Assembly: GCF_001659605.2 (NCBI RefSeq) | Contig: NC_035162.2 | Coordinates: 7,025,248 to 7,089,247 of the forward strand | Origin: Manihot esculenta | Taxonomy: Eukaryota > Streptophyta > Magnoliopsida > Malpighiales > Euphorbiaceae | DNA length: 64,000 bases | Reading direction: 5' to 3' | In this document: piece after piece, positions 40,101 to 50,000 of the stretch | How positions within the stretch are numbered: position 1 is the first letter of the stretch | Layout: every line of letters begins with the position of its first letter | Notes under the pieces: generated by a model | What the model saw: only the letters and a program-made list of their open reading frames with translations | The model's database searches: none | What the model was told of the DNA's origin: nothing | Made by a program: the position numbers and the translations under genes

Positions 40101-41300
40101 GACCCTAAGAAATTTCATTGAAACGGAAGAAGGGATCCAATCCTCTCGCAGTTAATGTTAACGCAAATTATGGTAATGTGGTCGTGGGTGACGTGGAAGG
40201 AGATTCTCAAGAAGACCTAGCTACTGGGGATACTAAACGAAAACGTGTGGGCCTGGATCAACTCCAAGAAAAAGCCCAGGGTTTTGTCTCTAATCAAGGC
40301 ATGTCCTATGATCCGAAAAAAACTTCATCGGCCGGTTCGACCAGTTTGACCCGAATCCACCGCCAGAAATGAGCACCCTTAACTGGAATTGCAGTCGGTT
40401 GGGCAACACACTCAAATTTATTGTTTTAGAAAAGAAGTCTGTTTTTATTTTTCTTATTTAAATCATTTGTATTTCAAATAAAGTTAATCGAATAAAGAAT
40501 AGGTTGAGTTATGATGATTATATTTTATAGATTGTATTGGGTATAGTTGGGTCTGATATTACTATTTCAACAGTGTATTGATGTGATTATTTCGATCGAT
40601 AATATTGGTATATGATATATGATTGAATTTATAAAAAACGAACAGATATAGACAAAGTGAGTTTTGAATTCTCCTTCAAAATTTAGTTGATAACAGTGGA
40701 GTAGAAATGATCGACAGTCTCAAAATTTTATTGATAATTTGTGATGTTTTTAATGTTGGTAAGAAGTTTGATTTGATCTAAAGGAAGAAACTCAATTCAT
40801 GAAAGTATTGCACCTTATCAAAAAGGGGAAAGAGGTATTGCTTAAGACTATTTTGCAAGCTTTGCCTATATATGTGATGGAATTTGTTTCTTCCTAAGAC
40901 ATTTTGCCAGGAATTACAACGTCTAATGTGTAATTACTGGTGGGGCAAGTGAAGCAATCATGAGAAGGGTGGTATCAATTGGATAAGTTGGGAGAGAATG
41001 AGCAAGCCAAGGTATTTTGGAGGTCTTGGGTTCAAGAAGCTTCATGCGTTTAATGTGGCTATGATGGTAAAATGGCGTGGAAAATAATGACAACACCAGA
41101 ATCATTGGTGGCTCCTCTATTGAAAGCCAAATATTTTCCTCGTACTTCTTTCCTCAAGTTACGTGTGGCGGAGTATTTCGCAGTATCAAAAGCTTGATTA
41201 AAAGTGGCGCTTGCAAAAGAGTGGGTTCGGGTTCTTCGATCTCTATTTGGATCCCTTCTTCCGTTTCAATGAAAGTTAGGACTCCTAAGCAAAATACTTT
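40100..41300 (+). mobile_element. LINE (L1-type non-LTR) remnant, internally deleted
   Basis: The 118-codon-scale frame ending at 40370 looks like the end of LINE ORF1. At 40371 an ATG opens STLNWNCSRLGN, the typical start of the plant L1 ORF2 endonuclease (S-WNCRGLGN). Coding similarity stops after some 30 codons. From about 40820 it resumes with KEVLLKTILQALPIYVM, then WYQLDKLGE, KVFW, and finally KMAWKIMTTPESLVAPLLKAKYFP, the region after the reverse transcriptase palm in plant LINEs. The reverse transcriptase core is missing. Several stops and frame changes occur. It is a dead, internally deleted copy. Confidence 0.75.
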
Positions 41301-44300
41301 GGAGAGTTCTCCATATTATAAAATAATTACTTTTAAATATAACAGTAATCATGTTTTTTAAAAATTATTTTTAAATATAAATTTAAATCTATAAAATTAT
41401 TTTTTAAAATTTAAATATTTATTAAATTACGATTAAGGTGTAGATATTTAATAGATAAAAATATTTAAATTAGATATTTAAATATGTATTTAATAAAAAA
41501 TATAAAAATTTCATATGATTTATTTTAAAAAGTTTTAAATTATATCTTATAAAATCATATTAATTTTATTTTTTTAAAAAAATTAAATTAAAAAATTAAT
41601 TTTATACGTTTTAAATAATAAAATTAATAAAAAATAATTAAATCGAATTCAATTTTTATGAATTTTTTTATTTTAAATGAGGACTAACACTTCTTCAAGT
41701 AATGTTTTGAGATTATATAAAAAATTATTTAAAATCAAAACGTTTTTTTCATTGTATTAAAATTAATATAATTTGTATATCAATAATTTAATTATTGTAT
41801 TTTAATTTTATCAAATTAAAATTTTAATGCAATTTCTTCTTTTAATTATTTAAAAAATATTAAAATATCTTAAAAGTAAAACTTTTTTCTTTGAACCCGA
41901 ATAACACGTTTCTTAATTTTTTTTTTTAAATATTAGTTTTATTGGATTGAAAATATATATTATTTGACTATATCAATCTAATAAAATTAAAATATATAAA
42001 CTAAATTATCATTATTAAATTTTAAAAGTTAATATATATAGTTCAAAAAAGTTTATATAAATTAATTTTAGTATAACTCATTGATTTTTTTAAAAAAAAT
42101 CTAAAATAATAATTTATCAATATAAACGTGTGGTTAAATATATCTACTATTTAAGTTTTTAATAAGCAAATTTTTTCCACATGAATTAATTTAAGCAGTA
42201 TTATTAATTTTCAAAAGTTTTCATGGCAATTGGTGTGCCGAGCATGATAATTTAGTTTATATATTTGTTAATATTAGCAACTTTTTATGAATATTGTAAA
42301 TAAATCAAATCCATTCTGAAATACTTGAAATTTATTTTGATAAAAATTTAATTGAATTTTTAAATAATTTAAGTTTGAATTTAATTTTTATACTCGTTTG
42401 GTAAAAGAATTAAATTTAAATTTTATAATATTCGACTCGTTAATACTCATAAGTTTGACTCATTTCTGAATCTATGAGTAAGGTCGCGAATAAATTTATA
42501 AGTATTTTTATTAAACAGATAGAAATTAATATTATAAGAGAAATAAATTCAAACGATACATATATTTTAATGGGATAAATATAAATTTTTTAAAATTTAA
42601 CTCTATATAATTTAATTACACTCTCAAAACTTATATATTTAAATTGTTAAAAGTTTATAAACTAATTTATATATATACTTATTTAACTAAAATTATTTAA
42701 TTTTAAATATATTGATTTTAAAATAACACTTATTATACATATAAATAAATTAAATTATTAATAATTATTTAAAATTAAACTTGATTAAAGTTCAAATTTA
42801 GACCAATAATTATATAAAATCAAATTTAATAAAAACTCGATTTATCTAAATTTATTTATTAAAAGAATTAAATTTAAATTTATGAATACTTGACTCAAAT
42901 TTAAAATAAATAAAATTCGAGTTAAATTCGACTTTAAAAAAATTTTAACCATTCAAACTTAAACTCTCAAAATTTCAATTCAATTTGGTTTATTTACCCC
43001 AATTCATAAAAAATTATTTTATTTTATCATTTTTAATTTTATCCTATTTAGCAATTCCACTTTTAAATGAATTACAATTTATAATTCCATAAGTAATATG
43101 TGATATTTTCGCGTTATCGCATTATAAAAATTAAAGTGTTTTACTTTATAAAAACTAAATTATTTTAAATTTAAAATGTAAATAAAATAAAATAAAATTA
43201 ATAAGATAAATAATCGATAAAAAGTCAAATTATGTATTTGATTTTTTTTATTAAATTATTTAATATTTAAAATTTATTAATTTAATTAATTTTTATCGAA
43301 TATATTTAATTAAACTTAAAATCTCTAATGAAAAAAAAAAAGATGCACCATTCCATTACAGACCTGGAGAGTAAATTATGCACTTGCTCTGTAGTAGGCA
43401 TTAGACAAATAACTTTTCCACGTTGAAAGTAATTTGATCCACAATAATTCTCCACGTGTTTGGCATGTGGTGTATAGGGGAAAAATTGCCCTACAAGTAC
43501 CGACCAAGGAGAAAATGGGAGTATGGCAAACCTCTCAATAGATATGTATGATTCTTATTTAAATTGAATTTATATAAATAATAAAGTAAATATATAAATT
43601 TTATATAAGTTTTATTATTATTTTATATTTTAATTATATATATTTTTTAGAAGAAAAGCCAATTTCAAAACTGATAATATCAGATTTGAATTTATAATTA
43701 ATTAGAATTTTCATTAAAATTTATACCATATAGTATTTAGCTTCTTTACATTATATTAAAATAATGATTTTTTAAAAAGATTTTACCTCATGAAATACTT
43801 GTAAAATTTACAATTGAAAAAATAATTTTGATTTGAGTATCTCCATATCATGTATTCAATGTGAATTGATTTTTAGGCAAAATTGATGCCGAATAAATTG
43901 AAATAATATCAATTGTCCGTAGTTTCAATAGATTTTAGTTTGACTCCAATCTAATTTGATTTTTATTTTTTATGATTTTATTTGAAAATATCACATATTT
44001 GTTTAAAAAATAATTTAAATGAAGGATGTGTTTGTTTGATTAAAAATATTTTTTATATTTTTGACATTTAAAATACTTATAAAAATTAATTAATAAAAAA
44101 TCATTGCAAAGAAAATAATATTCTCATTTAAAAAAATTATATTTTATATTTTAAAAATTTTATTAATATATATATATATAAATTTGTTCATCATTTTATT
44201 TTTAAATTAAAATTAAATAATAAAAAATCAATTATTTTATTAAAAAATATTTTTAATATTTTTTTATAAAACTATTTTTTAAATATAAATTATTAAATAG

Positions 44301-44321
44301 AGTTTAAGTTGCAAGCGATAT
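41300..44321. other. Very AT-rich intergenic DNA
   Basis: About 3 kb of A/T-dominated sequence with many short A and T runs and no supported coding region. A less AT-rich island at about 43360-43550 has no recognisable feature. Confidence 0.6.
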
Positions 44322-44330
44322 TTATATTTA
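44322..44330 (+). repeat. Left 9-bp target site duplication of the MULE
   Basis: TTATATTTA directly before the element is repeated exactly at 46188-46196 directly after it. A 9-bp duplication is the hallmark of Mutator-like transposases. Confidence 0.88.
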
Positions 44331-44612
44331 GGGTAAAGTGTAATTTAGTCCCTCTGGTTTAGTGAAATGTAACCTTTCGTCCCTCTTTTTTAAAAAACCT
44401 TTAATTTAGTCACTGTAATTTTTAAAAACTATGCAATTAGTCCCTCCCGTTAGATTTTCAGTTAAATCACCGTTAATTTTAGTTAAAAAGACTAAAATAC
44501 CCATCCTCTCTCCTTGCTCTTCCTCTTCTTCTTCTTCTCTTCTCCTTCCCGATCTCCTTTCTTCTTCTTCTTTTTCTTTTTCTTCTCTTTTCCGATCTCC
44601 TTCTTCTTCTTC
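44331..44612 (+). repeat. Left terminal inverted repeat of the Pack-MULE
   Basis: The first 180 bases pair closely with the reverse complement of 46005-46187. From about 44505 on, the repeat passes into CTT-rich sequence; a shared core CTCTTTTCCGATCTC near 44585 pairs with GATCGGAAAAGAG at about 45890. Confidence 0.88.
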
Positions 44613-44617
44613 TTTTT

Positions 44618-44943
44618 CGATCGAAAATCTTGATTTTCCATCTTCAATCATCACACCTCTGTCTATATTAACCTTGAGGAGCTCACACATATTGCTCTGT
44701 TTCGATTTGCACTGTGCACATTCCTTGCATTCGCCTGTGAATATAGGCAGGACGTGATCGTCTGGTTCAAGTTCTGTCACACCCTCACCAACACTCTCCA
44801 CAATCCTTAAAACCCCCCAGAAAAAAAAAGATAAAAATGTGAACATGTGCTCGGATCAGACACATGAAATACTCATGGCAGAGGTTTACATACCCTCCAG
44901 CCTCATGACCAAAAATTCTAGGAAACAAAGTGCTCTATCCCTG
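44618..44943 (-). pseudogene. Captured alcohol-dehydrogenase-like fragment with intron
   Basis: On the minus strand, about 44943-44894 encodes FPRIFGHEAGG, a GTATGT donor follows at 44893, and the acceptor TTTTAAG lies before 44805. About 44805-44618 then reads [33 protein letters not shown] and MCELLKVN, ending at DGKSRFSI. This matches the catalytic-domain region of plant zinc alcohol dehydrogenases, including the structural zinc Cys cluster. The splice phase fits exactly, so the fragment came from genomic DNA rather than from a transcript. Both ends are cut off; the protein is far from complete. The part ending in the purine-rich repeat is lost. Confidence 0.85.
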
Positions 44944-44965
44944 CCAGCGTAGATAAAACAAGAAT

Positions 44966-45650
44966 CATTGTGTGAGAGATCAAGAATGGATAATTTGTTC
45001 AGAGCAGAAATCTGGGGTGGAATCGTCCCAGTGAGTGCATTACAACTCAAATTCAAAGCAATATCAAGACCTTCAATATCAAAAAGTTCCACTGGGATCA
45101 TGCCAGATAGTGCATTGCTACTAAGATCAAGAAGTTGAAGGCTCAAACAATGGCCAAGAGAGGAAGGGATTGCTCTAAACAGAGAGTTCTTGTTGAGGAT
45201 GAGTCTGTTGAGTGAACTAAGTTTGCCAAAACCACTTGGAATTTCACCCACAAATTGATTTACAGAAAGATCCAATACCTCAAGCCTTGTCAAAGAAGAT
45301 AAAGAGCTAGGCAGAGTGCCTCGAAGGGTATTGTTGCTTAAGTTCAGCATCTGCAGCTCATTGCAATTGCCAATTTCTGCTGGCAGCGTTCCACCAATAT
45401 GGTTTTCAGACAAGTCGAGGAAACTGAGGTTTTTCAGGAGCCCGATTTCTTTTGGAATTTCTCCACTGATTCTGTTATTAACAAGCCGAAGACGAATAAG
45501 AGAGACACAGTTTCCCACCTCAGGAGGAATCGAACCGAAAATGTCGTTAGCAATTAAGAGAAGCTTTGTCAGGTTCTGAAGCTGAAACAGGCTTGGAGGT
45601 AAGCTACCAGTAAGTGAATTTTGTGACAAATCTAACGCTTTAAATCCCCA
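44966..45650 (-). pseudogene. Captured leucine-rich-repeat fragment of a receptor kinase
   Basis: The minus-strand frame runs through about nine 24-residue LRRs of the plant extracellular type (LxxLxLSxNxLxGxIPxxL). It starts at GFKALDLSQNSLTG and breaks off at LSILDLSHND. The wording (NCVSLIRLRLVNNRISGEIPKEIGLLKN, split here as separate LRRs) is closest to the RGI/RCH group of LRR receptor kinases that perceive root growth peptides. No signal peptide, transmembrane segment or kinase domain is present. The frame is intact over the whole fragment, so it is either young or not under strong decay. The junction to the dehydrogenase fragment is near 44945-44966. Confidence 0.87.
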
Positions 45651-45693
45651 AACCTCTCTTTCTCTCTCTCTAAAATGATTCTTATCTTAAAAC

Positions 45694-45816
45694 TCAACCC
45701 AGCACAGCTTCCTTTGCAAATAAGCAAGAACAAGAGAGAAACCAACAAAAACAAGAAAGATTAAAGATTTTCAACCACTCCACCATCTTCACCTCGGGGT
45801 TCTGTTCTTGCTTCAT
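45694..45816 (-). CDS. Small ORF in the Pack-MULE, possible third captured exon
   Basis: A minus-strand ATG at 45816 opens 40 codons, starting MKQEQNPEVKMVEWLKIF and followed by a Cys- and Phe-rich hydrophobic stretch, ending at TGA 45694-45696. It has the look of a signal-anchor or signal-peptide first exon. It lies upstream of the LRR fragment in the same orientation and belongs neither to that fragment nor to the inverted repeats. I do not recognise the source gene, and a chance ORF is possible. Confidence 0.3.
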   Translation of the reverse strand: MKQEQNPEVKMVEWLKIFNLSCFCWFLSCSCLFAKEAVLG

Positions 45817-45879
45817 CTTTTTGGTCTTTGTTTATTTGAATAGATTCTTGGTAGAGTACTGGGTTGCAGAAGAAGAAGA

Positions 45880-46187
45880 GGAAGGAGAGAGATCGGAAAA
45901 GAGAAGAAGAAGAAGAAGAAGAAGAAGAAAAAGAAGAAGAAGGAGATGGGGAAGGAGAAGAAGAAGGAGAAGAAGAGGAAGAGGAAGAGGAAGAGGAAGA
46001 GGAAGGAGAGAGAATGGGTATTTTAGTCTTTTTAATTAAAATTAACGGTGATTTAACTGAAAATCTAACGGGAGGGACTAATGTTATAGTTTTTAAAAAT
46101 CACAGGGACTAAATTGAAGGTTTTTTAAAACAGAGGGACGAAAGGTTATATTTCACTAAACCAGAGGGACTAAATTATACTTTACCC
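45880..46187 (-). repeat. Right terminal inverted repeat of the Pack-MULE
   Basis: The last 180 bases are the inverted counterpart of 44331-44510. The inner 120 bases are a GAA/GAG-rich tract that pairs loosely with the CTT-rich inner part of the left repeat. Open frames over this tract encode only Arg/Glu runs and are not genes. Confidence 0.87.
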
Positions 46188-46196
46188 TTATATTTA
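46188..46196 (+). repeat. Right 9-bp target site duplication of the MULE
   Basis: TTATATTTA, identical to 44322-44330. Confidence 0.88.
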
Positions 46197-46511
46197 ATTA
46201 AGGATTTAAGGGAGTATCCAAACGGATCCCCATAATATTAAATTTATTTAAAAAATAAAGTTATATTTCCTTTTCTATTCAACTAAACAAAGGTAAAAGC
46301 CTTCTTTGCTTTCCCTTCTGTCTTTTTCTCATCCATTCTTTTTCATTTCCTATTTTCTTCTCCAACCAAACGCAGTCTTAGTGTCCAACTCCACAGTTCC
46401 CACCATTAAAGTAAGCGCGTATCCAATTAGGAAATAAAAAATAACTTAATCGGTAACACGCCTGACTTCTAAATTGGCGAGTAAAGGAAGATTATACACG
46501 CGAGCGAGTAC

Positions 46512-46550
46512 CGACAATAGGATGGGCTGGCCCAAACAACTCTATAAAAA
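46512..46550 (+). promoter_or_regulatory. PAO2 core promoter: site II elements and TATA box
   Basis: TATAAAAA lies at about 46543-46550, some 440 bases before the ATG. GATGGGCTGGCCCAAA just upstream contains TGGGCT and GGCCCA, the site II motifs bound by TCP factors and frequent in promoters of housekeeping genes. Transcription should start near 46575. Confidence 0.65.
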
Positions 46551-46761
46551 CGCCCTACCTAAGGAAAAGCAGATTTCAACAATACACAGCTTGAAAATCT
46601 GATTCTCTAGAAATTTCGATTTCCCTTCTCCGATTTACGTTTCCTTTGCTGATCAGTTCTCCTGCTTCAAAGATTTCACCTTTCTATTCCTCTAGTTGTC
46701 CGGTTTTTTGGAAATTGGATCAGATTCGAGGGGAAGAAATTGGTAAAAGAAAGAAATCTGC

Positions 46762-47013
46762 ATGAACTGGTTGGGAAAGCTGGGTTACTATTTCCTGTCG
46801 TCGAATTCGAACCATTGCTTAACGCGATTGTTGATATTTTTTCTTCATTATTCTCCTCAATTTTCTCCATCATCCCATTCTCAATTGTGTAATATAAATA
46901 TAGATTTTTCATCGTCGTCTTCATCGTCATCGTCAATTAGCAGTAATCCAATTCCTAATTCTAACTTTGATCGTCCGTTATTATTGAATCATGGAGTCTG
47001 GATTCAGGAGTAA
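46762..47013 (+). CDS. Upstream ORF in the PAO2 leader, overlapping the main start
   Basis: An 83-codon frame starts at ATG 46762, after the predicted transcription start. It ends at 47013, 20 bases past the PAO2 ATG (46991) and in another frame. It begins MNWLGKLGYYFLSS and has a Ser run of about nine residues in the middle. Because it overlaps the main start, ribosomes that translate it cannot simply reinitiate at PAO2. Leader uORFs with effects on translation have been described for Arabidopsis PAO genes; whether this one is homologous is unknown. It does not look like an enzyme or domain. Confidence 0.5.
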   Translation: MNWLGKLGYYFLSSNSNHCLTRLLIFFLHYSPQFSPSSHSQLCNINIDFSSSSSSSSSISSNPIPNSNFDRPLLLNHGVWIQE

Positions 47014-50000
47014 TCGCCAGCAATTGCGTAGAGGTTTGTCGATTTCGTTTTATTCTTTTCGAAATTGATTACTATTATTGGTTAATTAATTTTATTTGTC
47101 GGTGGGTCATTATTGTTTTTGTTTACTCTTTTTATATATGTATTAGCTAGTGTGCTTGAGCTGTATACAGGATTAGCGAGCTTTTTATCCTAATGCGTGC
47201 TGATGGATCACTGTGAACATGTTGGTAAACTTTTCAAATGTTAGAGCTAAGTGGGATTATTTGCCTTATTCTTTTTCCCCCTGGGTACTCTTTATTTGTC
47301 TTATTTTTTTTTTTCTAAAAGAAAATTATGTTATTTGGTTTGAGTCATGGATGAAACTAAGATAAAGAGAATCTTATAAGTGAATGATGTCGTGATGCAT
47401 ACTCAGCAAAGAGAATAAGTTGACGGTTGATAGTGCCAATTTATTATGGATATGCGACTTTGCAAATATCGATTATAAATGAAATAAACTATTGTTTAAA
47501 ATTTGATTTATTAGATAGCAATAGTTTGTCGTCTGATGATTGAAATTTTAGTTGCGAATTTATGGTGCAGCTCTTTGTTATTCGAATGATGGGAGGAGGC
47601 AAGCGGCCTCGCCATCTGTGATAGTGATAGGTGGTGGTGTTGCTGGAGTAGCGGCTGCTCGTGCTCTTCATGATGCTTCGTTTCAGGTATGCATGGCAAT
47701 GCAATATTTTACAGCCTTTCCCATACCGATGAACTAGTTAAATAAAAGATGCGACTGAGATTCTCCTACCAGCATAAGCCGCATGATAAACTTGCTCATG
47801 TCATGTGTCTGCTCACTGACATGTAACGCACGTTTCCACTTGTATTTTGGTTTGTTGGTGGATCTTGTAGCTGCCTGGCACCTCTAACATTGATGTAGGC
47901 TCCAAATTCATACCGGAAGTGGGCTAATTTGTTATTGCAGCAAGCAATATAGGAATGTGTTAGTTTTGTCACTGTTTGGATGTCAAATGCTAGTTTTCCG
48001 CATGAATCACCAAACATGTGCCTAGAATTCCACCATATTACATATCACTACTGCATCTGCGTCAATTACTGTGGGGACATGTTTACATGTAAAGCATTAT
48101 TCTTGGGGCATGCATTCATGAATTATTCATAGTACTGTTCTTTGAGGTGCGACAATATGGATATGCATTTCTCATGTGATGATTTTTCTGTCAGGTTGTG
48201 TTGTTGGAATCTCGTGACAGACTAGGTGGTCGAGTCCACACTGATTTCTCATTTGGTTTTCCTGTTGACCTGGGTGCATCATGGTAAAACTTCTTTTTTC
48301 TCCTGAGGTGTATTAATATTATTTCTCCTTATATATGTATATGTAGGTTTTTAAAAGGGGTAGCTAAATGATCATATTCCAGGTTGCATGGTGTCTGCAA
48401 AGAAAATCCCTTGGCCCCTCTAATTGGGAGGTTGGGACTACCTTTGTATCGAACTAGTGGTGACAATTCTGTGTTGTATGACCATGATCTTGAAAGGTAA
48501 ATCAATATTACCGGTATTTAATTTTAAATTCCTGATTAACTTGCTTCTATGAAATTTGCCCTGAAAATTTTGCATTTTTTAAATATAAATTATCAAACTT
48601 GCCTTTTGTTTTAGTTTTCTGAATTTGTATTGTTTGTCATTCTCGCCTGTTTGGTTAAAAGTTGGCTGAGGTTTATAATGCCCGAATAGTATAATATTTG
48701 ATTTGTTGAGTCCTAGCATTGGGGTTTGCTGCTTTTTCCGTCTTTACTATTGTTGGTTAGATTTTAACTTGTTAATGTATCTTTGACATTCTCAGAATTT
48801 GGAAAAGTTTTCCAGTTTGGAGCTGTATGTTGGGCTGATCCGTTACAAGCTCAACTTTTTTTGCTGCAATAGTATATTGAATTTGCTTTTCCTTTTCATT
48901 TAAAGGTTTAATTGTTTTCACCAAGGTGATATTGGTTTTGTGGGTTTTTCTTGTTCTATTTTTTTTTTACTGGATATACAGAAGCAGTTGCAGGATTTGT
49001 AGTTCTATCTCCTCTGCTCCACACTATTAAAAGGCTATTGAAATTTCTTTATTTAATCAGCTCTCTGACCTGCCTCAGTTCAAGTTAGCATGTGCATAGC
49101 ATCTTTATTAGTTGGCTTTAATCTTTAGATCTTTAAATTGATGCTTACGCTCAGTTATTTTGTCCTTTTCTTAAAGTACAGACCTTCCACTCATGAAATA
49201 TAATTTTGGTCATTGCTTATCTTGTAATTAAGCTTTAATAATTTGTGATCCAAATCTTCAAGCGCCACACTCAATGCCAAAAGCATCTTGTTTTTGCTAA
49301 TGTGATAAGTTTCATCTTAACAAATCTAACGCTGTGGTCATTTGTCGTGTCATCTGAAGTATGCTTCGGTGGAATTTCAGAAAGCAATGGAGGATCTACA
49401 TTTCTATCCACTTTCTTGGTTTTCCTAGTAATGCAACTAGTACTTTATTATCTTGTGGTAAAAAATGGTCTTATTTTGAGCATGATGCATTTGATGATCT
49501 TGGCTTTTCATGTTGCCTTTCTCTAATGGGTTTCTTGTTGAAGATTCTAATGGTGTGTACAGAAGGCATGAGAATGTGGAGGGTAAAGAAGGAACAGAAT
49601 TTTGTAAAAAGATTCCTTGTCCATTGTTTGGGAGGCAGGAAAAAAATAGGTGGGAGAGGGAAAACTGAGGTGATAGTAGGATCCTTTCAGTCCATATTCT
49701 TTTGGAGGAGGGATATGAGGAAAATGCCTAAAGTAACGTTATACCCCTATTTGTTAACTTACTCAAATGTCAAAAATATAAATGTGAATAATATCAAACA
49801 AACTTTCATCAATTAGATTTTCTTGCCATTCAAACCGTAGGGGCGTGGGCCATGGGGGCAAGGGGTTGAAAGTTGCTTTATCTTTGGATTCTACCTTCAT
49901 TTCCATCTTCTTTGGTGTATTCCTTTTGTCCAAATTTCTCCATGATGTAGTGTGTAATTTCTTGAGTATCATCTTGGCACCATTAACTCAACCATCCATG

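Larger units (their letters stand above)
44331..46187. mobile_element. Pack-MULE: Mutator-like element carrying gene fragments
   Basis: The 1857-bp element opens GGGTAAAGTGTAATTTAG and closes with the reverse complement (CTAAATTATACTTTACCC). The terminal inverted repeats match over at least 180 bp with only scattered differences. Weaker, pyrimidine/purine-rich matching extends them toward 300 bp (about 44331-44612 and 45880-46187). A perfect 9-bp target duplication flanks it. There is no transposase. Instead the interior holds fragments of an LRR receptor kinase and an alcohol-dehydrogenase-like gene in one orientation, and perhaps a third exon. Non-autonomous MULEs with such cargo are called Pack-MULEs. 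It would have been moved by a transposase supplied elsewhere. The insertion lies about 350 bp upstream of the PAO2 TATA box. Confidence 0.92.

Noticed and set aside
45821..46112. Open frames rich in Arg or Glu at the right side of the MULE
   Set aside because: They are translations of a GAA/GAG-rich tract in the inverted repeat, not genes.
49361..49816. 151-codon frame in PAO2 intron 4
   Set aside because: It lies wholly in an intron fixed by good splice sites and phases, with no recognisable protein features.
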